This document shows positions 52,530 through 60,764 of a stretch of 64,000 bases of DNA, one piece after another (the stretch's first letter is position 1; each line of letters starts with the position of its first letter). The notes beneath the pieces were generated by a model that was given only the letters and a program-made list of their open reading frames with translations, was not told the DNA's origin and searched no databases. The stretch is from Anaerolineae bacterium (GTDB lineage Bacteria; Chloroflexota; Anaerolineae; Anaerolineales; Villigracilaceae): NCBI GenBank assembly GCA_021324435.1, contig JAJPIZ010000032.1, forward strand, positions 1 to 64,000, written 5' to 3'. The position numbers and the translations under genes are program-made.

Positions 52530-53822
52530 ATGAAACAAATTTGTGTGGTGGGCGTGGGGTACGTTGGCCTTGTCACGGGGGCATGTTTTGCCGACCTCGG
52601 CAACAAGGTCAGCGCGCTGGATGTCAATGAAAAGCGAATCGAGAATCTAAAGAAGGGTATCATGCCCATTTATGAACCGGGTCTCGATGAATTGGTGAAA
52701 CGCAATGTGAAAGCGGGAAGGCTTTCATTCACCACGTCGTACGCCGAGGCGTTGAAGGACGCGGAATATGCGTTCATCGCAGTTGGGACTCCTTCGGCGA
52801 ACAACGGCGAAGCGGACTTACAATATGTGGAGGCCGCGGCCAAATCCATCGCGACGAATATGAGCGCGCCGCTCATCATCATCAACAAGTCCACGGTTCC
52901 CATCGGGACCGGAGACTGGGTCGCCGATATCGTGACCAAAGCCCAGCCCAAGCCGATTCCGTTTTCGGTCGTCTCGTGCCCGGAGTTTTTGCGCGAAGGC
53001 GCGGCCATCGGCGACTTTATGAATCCGCATCGTACCGTGATCGGGTCTCTGCATCGCGACGCGGCGGAGAAGGTCGCGCATCTGCATCTGCCTCTGCGCG
53101 CGCCGATTGTCATCACCGATCTGCGTACCGCGGAAATGATCAAATATGCCTCGAACGCCTTTCTCGCGACCAAAATTTCCTTCATGAACGAACTGGCGGA
53201 TCTGTGCGAGCGCGTCGGCGCGGACGTGAAGGAAGTCGCTGCGGGCATGGGCTACGACAAGCGCATCGGCCCGTCCTTCCTCGATGCGGGTCTGGGTTGG
53301 GGCGGCTCGTGCTTTCCGAAGGATGTCAAAGCGCTGGCGTTCATGGCTGAAGAGAAAGGCCTCGAGCCGCGTATTTTGAATTCAGTGATGAACGTCAACT
53401 ATGATCGCCGCCCCGAAGCGGTCAAGCGACTTGGTGAAATGGTCGGCGGACTCAAAGGCAAAACCATCGGTGTGCTTGGCCTGGCCTTCAAGCCCAACAC
53501 AGACGACATGCGCGAGGCTCCCTCGATAGACATCGTGGACGAATTGAAGAAAGCCGGCGCAAAGGTCCGCGCCTACGACCCGGTGGCGATGGAGGTGGCG
53601 CGCGGCATCATCAACGGCATTGAATATTATGACGACGCCTACAAGATGGCCGAAGGCTGCGACGCGTTGATGGTCGTCACCGAATGGAATGAGTTCAAGC
53701 AACTCGATCTTGATCAAATCAAATCGCTTCTGAACAAACCGATCATCTTCGATGGGCGCAACATCTACGACCCGGCGGTGATGAAGGAATTGGGATTCAC
53801 CTATCGCGGGATTGGAAGATAA
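52530..53822 (+). CDS. ugd: UDP-glucose 6-dehydrogenase
   Basis: 430 residues; AGAGGAAA precedes the ATG. NAD motif [12 protein letters not shown], the substrate-binding [16 protein letters not shown], central [15 protein letters not shown], and catalytic Cys in [10 protein letters not shown]. The C-terminal domain has [16 protein letters not shown]. Oxidises UDP-glucose to UDP-glucuronate for polysaccharide synthesis. Its stop codon is the first base triplet before a heptanucleotide array. Confidence 0.95.
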   Translation: MKQICVVGVGYVGLVTGACFADLGNKVSALDVNEKRIENLKKGIMPIYEPGLDELVKRNVKAGRLSFTTSYAEALKDAEYAFIAVGTPSANNGEADLQYVEAAAKSIATNMSAPLIIINKSTVPIGTGDWVADIVTKAQPKPIPFSVVSCPEFLREGAAIGDFMNPHRTVIGSLHRDAAEKVAHLHLPLRAPIVITDLRTAEMIKYASNAFLATKISFMNELADLCERVGADVKEVAAGMGYDKRIGPSFLDAGLGWGGSCFPKDVKALAFMAEEKGLEPRILNSVMNVNYDRRPEAVKRLGEMVGGLKGKTIGVLGLAFKPNTDDMREAPSIDIVDELKKAGAKVRAYDPVAMEVARGIINGIEYYDDAYKMAEGCDALMVVTEWNEFKQLDLDQIKSLLNKPIIFDGRNIYDPAVMKELGFTYRGIGR

Positions 53823-53885
53823 CCAGTCGCCAGTTTTCAGTGATCAGTGTTCAGGGGCGATATGCTGAACACCGGTCACTGGTTT
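53821..53885. repeat. Left heptanucleotide boundary of four-helix-bundle gene 2
   Basis: Five units, CAGTCGC, CAGTTTT, CAGTGAT, CAGTGTT and CAGGGGC. A reversed segment CTGAACACCGGTCACTGGTT follows, so the whole array can also fold on itself. It begins at the ugd stop codon. Confidence 0.88.
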
Positions 53886-53899
53886 AAATGGGAGCGTAG

Positions 53900-54343
53900 A
53901 TGAGTGCATTAGTCCATGCCAAAAGTTTTCGTGATTTGATCGTTTATCAAAAATCAAGAATGCCAGCACAGGAGATTTTTGCACTTACGCGTGCATTTTC
54001 GAAGGAAGAAATGTTTTCGTTGACCGATCAGGTGCGCCGTTCCTCTCGCTCGATTGGCGCGCAGATTGCGGAAGCATGGGCGAAGCGTCGATATGAGAAG
54101 CACTTTGTCAGTAAACTGACCGATGCAGACGGCGAACAGCAAGAAACACAACATTGGATCGAAGTTGCATTTGATTGCGAATATGCCTCACGCCCTCAAG
54201 CCGATTTGTTACTGGCGCAGTGTGCAGAAATTGGTCGTTTGCTTGGCGGTGTGATGGCAAAGGCCGAAATGTTTTGTAACCCTAACGCTCTTACAGTCCG
54301 CGAAGAGCAAGCGCCTTATTTTTTGGATGACATCAACGACTGA
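53900..54343 (+). CDS. Four-helix-bundle protein, 23S rRNA intervening-sequence (S23) type, second copy
   Basis: 147 residues. Family pattern: FRDLIVYQKSRMPAQEIFAL, DQVRRSSRSIGAQIAEAWAKRRYEKHF, then ETQHWIEVAFDCEYA. Distant from the copy at 9632 in sequence but the same fold and context. Both lie between unrelated metabolic genes and are bounded by inverted 7-bp arrays. The stop codon lies inside the right array. Function unknown; the family is linked to rRNA intervening sequences and DGR accessory proteins. Confidence 0.87.
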   Translation: MSALVHAKSFRDLIVYQKSRMPAQEIFALTRAFSKEEMFSLTDQVRRSSRSIGAQIAEAWAKRRYEKHFVSKLTDADGEQQETQHWIEVAFDCEYASRPQADLLLAQCAEIGRLLGGVMAKAEMFCNPNALTVREEQAPYFLDDIND

Positions 54344-54368
54344 TCACTGAGCACTGATTGCTGATGAC
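54341..54368. repeat. Right heptanucleotide boundary of four-helix-bundle gene 2
   Basis: Units TGATCAC, TGAGCAC, TGATTGC and TGATGAC. On the minus strand it reads TCAGTGCTCAGTGATCA, matching TCAGTGATCAGTGTTCA of the left array at 15 of 17 positions. It provides both the stop of the upstream gene and the start of the next. Confidence 0.88.
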
Positions 54369-55254
54369 GAACCCTCCCGTTTGCAATTACGAAGACTCCG
54401 ATTATCAATCCTCCTTTTGGGATAAAGGTGGGCGCGAATACGAAGACCGCGTTGAGGCTATCGCGCTGAAACGCCTTCTCCCAAAAAGCGGACGCCTCCT
54501 GCTGGAACTGGGAGCGGGCGCGGGACGCAACACACCGCGCTACGTCGGCTTCGAACGCATTGTCTTGCTGGATTATTCGCGCACTCAATTGGAACAAGCG
54601 CAAGCTCGGCTCGGCGGATCGGACAAATACATCTACGTCGCGGCGGATGTGTATCGCCTGCCTTTCGTGGATGGTCTGTTCGACGCGGCGACCATGATCC
54701 GCGTTTTGCATCACATGGCGGATGCGCCGAAAGCATTGGGACAGGTGAGGAATGTTTTAGGTCCGGGCGGAGCGTTCATCCTCGAATTCGCCAACAAACA
54801 GAATCTCAAATCCATTCTGCGTTACTGGCTTGGACGACAGAAATGGAGTCCATTCACGCTGGAGCCGGTGGAGTTTGTGAAACTCAACTTTGATTTCCAT
54901 CCGAGGGCCGTGTTTCGCTGGTTGAAGGATTTGGGCTTTACAGTGGAAAAGAAACTGACTGTGTCGCACTTTCGCGCAGAATTCTTCAAACGGATCATTC
55001 CAGTTTCAGCGCTGGTCTTCTTCGATTCGCTTTTCCAATGGACAGGTGCATTGTTTCAATTGACGCCAAGTGTGTTTGTACGAGCAGTAGCCAGCGGTCA
55101 GCCGTTAGTGGTCAGTGAGCCAGAGGCATTCTTCAAATGCCCTGAATGTGGACAATCTCCCTTAGCGGAAAAGAAAGACCATTTCGAATGTCCCAACTGC
55201 AAACATAAGTGGGGATTCAAAGATGGGATTTATGATTTCAGACAGCCGATGTAA
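54364..55254 (+). CDS. Class I SAM-dependent methyltransferase with C-terminal zinc ribbon
   Basis: 296 residues. The ATG lies inside the heptanucleotide array and has no ribosome site, so translation may depend on coupling with the four-helix-bundle gene. AdoMet motif LLELGAGAGRNTP, then DVYRLPFVDGLFDAATMIRVLHHM. The C-terminal region has FKCPECGQSPLAEKK and FECPNCKHKWG, a four-Cys ribbon ending with a Trm112-like DGIYDFR. A five-unit 7-bp repeat inside the gene (55085-55119) encodes the linker ASGQPLVVSEPE. Substrate unknown. Confidence 0.85.
   Translation: MTNPPVCNYEDSDYQSSFWDKGGREYEDRVEAIALKRLLPKSGRLLLELGAGAGRNTPRYVGFERIVLLDYSRTQLEQAQARLGGSDKYIYVAADVYRLPFVDGLFDAATMIRVLHHMADAPKALGQVRNVLGPGGAFILEFANKQNLKSILRYWLGRQKWSPFTLEPVEFVKLNFDFHPRAVFRWLKDLGFTVEKKLTVSHFRAEFFKRIIPVSALVFFDSLFQWTGALFQLTPSVFVRAVASGQPLVVSEPEAFFKCPECGQSPLAEKKDHFECPNCKHKWGFKDGIYDFRQPM
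55085..55119. repeat. Heptanucleotide array inside the methyltransferase gene
   Basis: Five units, CAGTAGC, CAGCGGT, CAGCCGT, TAGTGGT and CAGTGAG, at the junction between the methyltransferase core and the zinc ribbon. Confidence 0.82.
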
Positions 55255-55259
55255 AAGTA

Positions 55260-55290
55260 AAGACCCGTTCAATGCGAACGGGTCTTCTTT
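55260..55290 (+). terminator. Intrinsic terminator after the methyltransferase gene
   Basis: AAGACCCGTTC / GAACGGGTCTT hairpin followed by CTTTATT. The next gene is convergent and ends six bases on. Confidence 0.85.
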
Positions 55291-55295
55291 ATTAG

Positions 55296-55970
55296 TTACG
55301 CTTCGTTCGGCCTGCCGAGCAATTTTGCCAATTGCTTGCGTGCGGATTCATCCACTAGAGCCAAAATCTCATCGCCCTCTTCGAGCGCGGTCGTGCCGCG
55401 CGGCAGGACGATCTCTCCGTGGCGGATGATGCCGGAGATGATGCAATTCGGCGGGAGCGATAAATCCTTGATCAACATTCCAACCGCGCGTGCGCCCGGA
55501 AAGATCTTCTCCTCAACCAGTGAAAATTTTCCGCGGCGCAATTTGAACATGGTCATCATGTCGCCCAGCGACATTTCTTCCTGAATCAACTTTGACATCA
55601 CGTCTGCCTGATTCACTGCCACGTCAATGCCGAAATCGGGATTGAACAGCCAGGCGTTGCGCGGATTATTCACGCGCCCGATGACGCGCTGGACGCCGTA
55701 ATGATGGCGCGCCAAGGACGCCGCGACTAAATTATCCGCGTCTTCTCTGCCGACTGCGGCCAGCACTTGCGCCCGTTGAATTTCATTGACCTCGAGCACT
55801 TGCGGATCGGTGCCATCGCCTTCATAGATGATTTCGGTGGGCAGTTCGTGATGCAAATTTTCCAACACGCCGGGCCGCTCTTCGATGATGCGGACTTCGT
55901 GTCCCTGCTCCAATAACATGGAAGCGAGGTGTGAGCCGGTGCGTCCGCCGCCTACAATTAAGACATACAT
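55296..55970 (-). CDS. TrkA/KtrA-like NAD-binding potassium-channel regulator (2)
   Basis: 224 residues: RCK-N domain with IVGGGRTGSHLASMLL, an acidic residue ending strand 2 (IIEERPG) and DGTDPQVL, then a TrkA-C domain (LSLPPNCIISGIIRHGEIVLPRG). Binds nucleotide and gates K+ uptake. Six bases after the paralogous gene upstream, hence one transcript. No TrkH/KtrB pore gene is in the window. Confidence 0.88.
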   Translation of the reverse strand: MYVLIVGGGRTGSHLASMLLEQGHEVRIIEERPGVLENLHHELPTEIIYEGDGTDPQVLEVNEIQRAQVLAAVGREDADNLVAASLARHHYGVQRVIGRVNNPRNAWLFNPDFGIDVAVNQADVMSKLIQEEMSLGDMMTMFKLRRGKFSLVEEKIFPGARAVGMLIKDLSLPPNCIISGIIRHGEIVLPRGTTALEEGDEILALVDESARKQLAKLLGRPNEA

Positions 55971-55976
55971 GGTTGC

Positions 55977-56645
55977 CTACTCCTTCTTGTGACCGTTTCC
56001 ATTTTCATGGACCAGCCCGCGCAGAATCTTTGCGCCTTCCGTCGTGGCGCTGACTTGTAAAATATCATCTGCCTCGAGAATCGTGTCCATGCGAGGCAGG
56101 ATACCGCGCCCGCCGCGCGCCAATGTGACGGGGACAACATGTTCAACAGGCAGAAGATCGGTCACTTTCCGTCCTTTCCATTCGGGCAGGACGGTCATTT
56201 CGAACAATTGCACCTCGCCGTTCCCGGCGGAGCCAATGCTTTGCAAACCCGGATGAATCAACACCTGCTCGATGCGATGAGCGCCCCACGAAGAGGAAGA
56301 CACGGTTTGGATACCCAACTTGTCATAGATCGGAGCGCGGCGCGGGTTGTAGACGCGAGCCACGACGCGGCCCACATGATAGATGTCCCGCGCGATGCGG
56401 GCGACGATGGCGTTCACATTGTCAGACGAAGTGACAGCCGCGAGGGCCTGAGCCGTTTCAATTCCCGCGCGCTGAAGCGCATCTTGATTCAATCCCTCGC
56501 CTTGAATCGTCCGGCCTGAAAAGTGCAGACCTAGTTTGTCGAAGGCGCGAGGCTTTGGGTCAATCACTGTGACCAAATGTTTTTGATGAAGCGAAAGCGC
56601 GAGTTCCACACCCACTCTTCCACAGCCAACAATAATGACGTTCAT
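55977..56645 (-). CDS. TrkA/KtrA-like NAD-binding potassium-channel regulator (1)
   Basis: 222 residues with IIVGCGRVGVELALSL, VIDPKPRAFDKL and QGEGLNQDAL in the RCK-N half, and a TrkA-C half (VPVTLARGGRGILPRMDTIL). Paralogue of the next gene. Together they resemble the split, two-domain-per-chain regulators of Ktr/Trk or APC-type K+ transporters. The KimA-like permease upstream in the same direction is the likely partner. Confidence 0.88.
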   Translation of the reverse strand: MNVIIVGCGRVGVELALSLHQKHLVTVIDPKPRAFDKLGLHFSGRTIQGEGLNQDALQRAGIETAQALAAVTSSDNVNAIVARIARDIYHVGRVVARVYNPRRAPIYDKLGIQTVSSSSWGAHRIEQVLIHPGLQSIGSAGNGEVQLFEMTVLPEWKGRKVTDLLPVEHVVPVTLARGGRGILPRMDTILEADDILQVSATTEGAKILRGLVHENGNGHKKE

Positions 56646-56658
56646 GGATTCTCCTTAT

Positions 56659-56792
56659 TGTTCACCACAAAGGCACAGAGAACACAAAGTTTTATTTCTT
56701 TGCCGTCTCGCGCCGGCGTGCGCCGTTGCGGCGGCACGAACAGTGTGAGCACAAAAGGACTCTGTGCCCTTTGTGTCTCTGTGGTGAGAGTT
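56659..56792. repeat. Inverted repeat TTCACCACAAAGGCACAGAG / CTCTGTGGTGAGAG
   Basis: Long arms at each end of the gap between the permease and the first TrkA-like gene, enclosing GC-rich inner palindromes (CGCCGGCG-type). Related to 50336. Confidence 0.8.
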
Positions 56793-56794
56793 AT

Positions 56795-59044
56795 TTATTT
56801 TTCACTCTCGATGGCGTAAGGCACATCGGTGATGACAATGCCGGTTTCAAATGGCAGCGCCAATCGCAACAGCACGGCCATTTGGGTACGGGCCAGATTC
56901 GACCACCAGCGTGGTTCAATGGATTGTGGCACGACGACTGTGATGATTTCGTTTTCCTGTCGAATGCCCATTAGTTTTTGAATATACAAGAGCAAAGGCT
57001 CAAGCACCATCTTGTGCGGCGATTCAAGCACTACGAGGCGCACGCCATCGCCCCATGTGGCCCAGTCACTTTGTAATTTTCTGGTCTCTTCTGCATTCAT
57101 GGCCACATGCAGAGCGGTCACGTCATCCGATAGTGAATGTGCATAACGCAACGCGGTCAGCGTGCCCTGGTTTATTTCACTGATCGGCACCAGGATGCGA
57201 TGCCGGACGATGCGCGGCGGCAGAAGATAATAATTATCGGGTTTTGGATTTGACACAATCTTTTGCTCTTTCGGATTCGAGACGGGCGCAATGCGCGCCG
57301 TGCTCATGGATTGATTCATAGTGCTGGATATAAACTGAGACATTCTCACGCTTCCTCCCCCGGCCAAAGCGGCTACCGTTCTCCGGGACATTTGCCCAAT
57401 CCCGAAGAATTCCATGAAGCCTGTCAACCCGATCATTAATCGGTAACGATACTCCTGCATTTTATAAGCCTGCCATTTCACAATGGATGCCATGCCGCCT
57501 TCGACGCGTGCTTTCTCATGAACGATGCGACTCACTTGTTTGGCTCCGCGATATCCAGCCGGGGACAGCAATACTAAATGTGCGGAAAGGAACAGCGTGG
57601 TGAAAGTGAGTAGACGCACCCAGCCACCTTCTTCCCACTTCCCGACGATCTGACCGACAAACACGACGCCAGCCAACACGGCCGCGAACATTGATGCGGT
57701 CGCGCCGATCGTACGCGCCCCGCCTGTGAAGTGTTCCAGCACGTGCCGCCGCACAGCCAGGCCCATGATCATAATCGGCAGAAAAACTCCAACACCGTAG
57801 AATGGAATGGCGACACTGGTGTTGCCGCGAACGAGAAGCATAATGACAATCGAGAGGCCAAAGGTGATCGTGACGGATCGTGTAAAAGTACCCCGCACAT
57901 CTCTCTTGATAATGGCCTCAGGGATTTCACCGATGGCCACGTCGCGCCATTCAGTGGCTTGCGCGTCCTGAAAGGCAGTCATCGAGGCCGCGGCCAGCAT
58001 GGCAACGGCCAAAATCTGATAAGCCCAGAATAGAATCTCGCCGCCGGGGATTTGGGTAAATCCAATGTAAGCAAGGTTTGCAACGAGGGTGCGTCCCAGC
58101 GTTCCATCATATGTGTCGAAGTGAATAGCAAAATAAGTCAGGAAAAATGTAGTAATGCCTCCATAGAACAGGAAGGAGGTTTGCACAAAACGCGCAATAC
58201 CGGACCTGCCGCTGTAGAAGTCCCACAATTTGTTCAAGCGCGGCATGTGTTGCTTGCCCCACTTGACAATGTCAGTGTCCTCTTCGATCATGAATTGCAC
58301 ACCATTTGAGACGGCTTCCAAGCCTGTGAGGGCTACCATGCCTTTCATGGAGGCTGTCAGCATGTGAAGAATTGCTTGACCAAAGCCCACCGCTTGAGGG
58401 GCGGCTTCCAGCGGCACGGGGGGGACGCCTTTCATCTTTGCGATGATGAGTCCAATCGCCATTATTATGGTCAGAAGTGCGAAGGTGGCGATCAAAGTGA
58501 ATACAGTCTTGGCAGACTCTCCTCGACCACGAATTGTGAGATACCAAGTGACCGCGGCCAGAGCCGCGCCAAGTGCAAAATGCCAAATCCACGGTGCGCC
58601 ATAGGCGTTCAGAATAGAAAGCAGTTGGTCGCCGCCTGACAAGGCCGAGACTACAATGGTAAGTACATAGTCTTCAATCAACGTGATTGCCACAATCAGA
58701 CTCAGGGTGGGCGTCAGGTAGCGCATAGATGCGGTATAAGATCCGCCGCCTTCGTTGAAAGGGCCCAGCGAATACATGTACAGTCCGCCAAAAACGATAT
58801 TGGTAAATGCGATCACGCCAGCCGTGATATAGGCGTACTGTTGTAGACCATAAGGATGCAGAGCACTTAGCATCTCGCCCGCGGCGTAATAATACGAAGT
58901 GAAATAATCTACACCGAACAGTGCCAGCGCGGCTAGCAGGGCAATTTGCCCCGCGCCGTGTTTGTGAGTATGTTCCTTGTTTTCACGCGGAGCAACTTTA
59001 TAGGCCAGAAATACAATAATTAACAAGAGAATAATCGAGAACAT
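56795..59044 (-). CDS. APC-superfamily permease with C-terminal Usp-like domain, KimA-like
   Basis: 749 residues. About twelve membrane helices (1 to about 500), with the APC-type start LFGVDYFTSYYYAAGEML and NEGGGSYTASMRYLTP. From about 605 a cytoplasmic domain begins RHRILVPISEINQGTLTALRYAHSL, the universal-stress-protein fold. This architecture matches KimA-type K+ symporters, and two TrkA-like genes downstream support potassium as substrate. Amino-acid transport remains possible. KimA proteins are usually about 600 residues; the extra length lies before the Usp domain. Confidence 0.78.
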   Translation of the reverse strand: MFSIILLLIIVFLAYKVAPRENKEHTHKHGAGQIALLAALALFGVDYFTSYYYAAGEMLSALHPYGLQQYAYITAGVIAFTNIVFGGLYMYSLGPFNEGGGSYTASMRYLTPTLSLIVAITLIEDYVLTIVVSALSGGDQLLSILNAYGAPWIWHFALGAALAAVTWYLTIRGRGESAKTVFTLIATFALLTIIMAIGLIIAKMKGVPPVPLEAAPQAVGFGQAILHMLTASMKGMVALTGLEAVSNGVQFMIEEDTDIVKWGKQHMPRLNKLWDFYSGRSGIARFVQTSFLFYGGITTFFLTYFAIHFDTYDGTLGRTLVANLAYIGFTQIPGGEILFWAYQILAVAMLAAASMTAFQDAQATEWRDVAIGEIPEAIIKRDVRGTFTRSVTITFGLSIVIMLLVRGNTSVAIPFYGVGVFLPIMIMGLAVRRHVLEHFTGGARTIGATASMFAAVLAGVVFVGQIVGKWEEGGWVRLLTFTTLFLSAHLVLLSPAGYRGAKQVSRIVHEKARVEGGMASIVKWQAYKMQEYRYRLMIGLTGFMEFFGIGQMSRRTVAALAGGGSVRMSQFISSTMNQSMSTARIAPVSNPKEQKIVSNPKPDNYYLLPPRIVRHRILVPISEINQGTLTALRYAHSLSDDVTALHVAMNAEETRKLQSDWATWGDGVRLVVLESPHKMVLEPLLLYIQKLMGIRQENEIITVVVPQSIEPRWWSNLARTQMAVLLRLALPFETGIVITDVPYAIESEK

Positions 59045-59074
59045 TTCTAAATTTCTTTCAACGATTGAGATAAC

Positions 59075-59809
59075 TTAGATCGAAACGGAATGCCAGATCC
59101 AAAGCAGGCCGATTTCAGACAACACGGACAAATAGATCAGAGCGCTGTGCGCCCAATCTTTGGACATGCGCACAATGGAAACTTGAAGCCAGAAGAAGAC
59201 GACGATAACGACGATCGAAACAAGCCAGAAGATGGCTTCTTTGATCTTGGTGAAAGCAGATGATTTCATAGGTGGATGAATTCCTTCCAAAGTCCAGATG
59301 GGCGCGTTCAGTTTGGTGAGCAGTTCGTGCAAGGGGACGCGCCGGAGTCCGACGCGCTGTTCCGCTTGGCAGACCACCACGTCGCCTGAATGTAGGATCG
59401 CTTTCACCCTTCGCATCCAGTTACGACCAATTTCGAGACGTGTGTCCACGGAAAGACGCGGATCGCGAGTGAGCGAGGCAAGAGTCGCCAGCCGCCGGTG
59501 CATACTCAGTTCTTCGGTGATGTCTTTGCACAGGCCGAGGAACAAAACCGCCAGGCCCAAAGGCACAGCCAGTTCCCAAACCTGCCGCGCGATTTCAACT
59601 TCATCCACGTCCACATCCCAATTGGGGACAAGCACGATTAATCGTTTGGCGGAGACCAGTCTGCTATCTTCGACATGGAACAACCCGGCAATTTCTGAAG
59701 ACTCGACCGGCAAAGAATCATCACGCGTTGCAGGAATGATGCTATTGCTTTCGTTGATCACGACCGGCAATTCAGGCGGGGATTTTGGCTTCACCGTGGA
59801 ATCGGTCAT
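59075..59809 (-). CDS. Usp-like cytoplasmic domain with two C-terminal membrane helices
   Basis: 244 residues, unrecognised as a whole. After about 45 disordered residues, a Rossmann-like alpha/beta region (RLIVLVPNWDVD, LAVLFLGLCKDI, GDVVVCQAEQRVG) resembles a universal-stress domain. Two helices end the protein (IFWLVSIVVIVVFFWLQV and ALIYLSVLSEIGLLWIW). It lies 30 bp upstream of the permease on the same strand and probably is a regulatory partner. Confidence 0.6.
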   Translation of the reverse strand: MTDSTVKPKSPPELPVVINESNSIIPATRDDSLPVESSEIAGLFHVEDSRLVSAKRLIVLVPNWDVDVDEVEIARQVWELAVPLGLAVLFLGLCKDITEELSMHRRLATLASLTRDPRLSVDTRLEIGRNWMRRVKAILHSGDVVVCQAEQRVGLRRVPLHELLTKLNAPIWTLEGIHPPMKSSAFTKIKEAIFWLVSIVVIVVFFWLQVSIVRMSKDWAHSALIYLSVLSEIGLLWIWHSVSI

Positions 59810-59890
59810 CTCTTGTCACTTTTCTCAAAGCCATCATATCCAACCGCAATAAAACCCTGACAAAAAATTTGACCAGTGTCGTTAAGAACA

Positions 59891-59924
59891 AATAAAAAAA
59901 CGTCCTGACGAGGGACGTTTTTAT
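59891..59924. terminator. Hairpin terminator upstream of the Usp-like gene
   Basis: AAAAACGTCC / GGACGTTTTT-type hairpin with A and T tracts on both sides. It lies between the KdpE stop (60060) and the start of the potassium operon, so it can end the KdpDE transcript on the minus strand. Confidence 0.75.
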
Positions 59925-59954
59925 GACAAAGTTCATGCAATGGTTAGACTATAG

Positions 59955-60056
59955 TCATGTCATTCTGAGCCGCGTCTCGCGCTGAGCGGAGGGCGAAGGC
60001 TGAAGTCGAAGCCCCTTCGACTACGTGGCGCGGGACGCCACTCCGCTCAGGGCGAT
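59955..60056. repeat. Dispersed palindromic repeat (CATTCTGAG type)
   Basis: Begins CATGTCATTCTGAGC, contains inverted GCTGAGCGGAG / CTCCGCTCAG and CGAAGGC / CTTCGAC segments, and ends next to the response-regulator stop codon. Same family as 24672 and 50706. Confidence 0.7.
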
Positions 60057-60059
60057 GGT

Positions 60060-60764
60060 TTACTCCGCATCTTCATCTGCGATGAAGCGATAGCCGATGC
60101 CGGGTTCCGTCAAAATATATTGCGGTCGGTCGGGATCGGCTTCCAGTTTTTTGCGTAACTGCCGCATGTAGACGCGCAGATATTCAGTGTGATCAGCGTC
60201 GGCGGGATCCCAGACGTGAGTCAGAATACTTTTGTGAGTCAGCACGCGTCCGCGGTTGGCGGCGAGGTAGGCGAGCAGTTTGAATTCGGTCGCAGTGAGT
60301 TTGACGTCTTCGCCGCCGCGGGTCACGTGATGCCAGGCGAGGTCAATGGTCAAAGGTCCAGCCTTGACGAGGCTGGTTTGCGCACCCCGCGTTCGGGTCG
60401 AGTGACGAAGCGCCACGCGCACGCGCGCCAATAATTCTTCGATGCCAAATGGCTTGGTCAGGTAATCATCCGCGCCTTTGTCCAACGCCGCGACCTTGTC
60501 GCGCTCGGTGTCGCGCACCGAAAGCACGATGATGGGAGTCTGAGTCCATTCGCGCAAGCGCGCGCAGACTTCAATGCCGTCCATGTCGGGCAAGCCCAAA
60601 TCGAGAATGATGATGTCGGGCGGGTCCGCCGCGGCCAGCGTGAGTCCTTCCTCGCCGCGATTCGCAACGGTGACTTCAAATCCTTTTTCAGAAAGGATGG
60701 TGCGCAGAGCGCGCAGGATTTGCGGTTCATCATCAATCACGAGAATGTGCGGCTGGTTGGTCAT
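60060..60764 (-). CDS. kdpE: KdpE-like OmpR-family response regulator
   Basis: 234 residues. Receiver with Asp in IIILDLGLPDMDG and Lys in YLTKPFG, then a winged helix-turn-helix (HVTRGGEDVKLTATEFKLLAYLAANRGRVLTH, YLRVYMRQLRKKLE) close to KdpE. Overlaps the kinase gene by 4 bp (ATGA). KdpE normally activates the kdpFABC potassium pump, which is absent from the window; the adjoining K+ cluster may be the target. Confidence 0.88.
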   Translation of the reverse strand: MTNQPHILVIDDEPQILRALRTILSEKGFEVTVANRGEEGLTLAAADPPDIIILDLGLPDMDGIEVCARLREWTQTPIIVLSVRDTERDKVAALDKGADDYLTKPFGIEELLARVRVALRHSTRTRGAQTSLVKAGPLTIDLAWHHVTRGGEDVKLTATEFKLLAYLAANRGRVLTHKSILTHVWDPADADHTEYLRVYMRQLRKKLEADPDRPQYILTEPGIGYRFIADEDAE

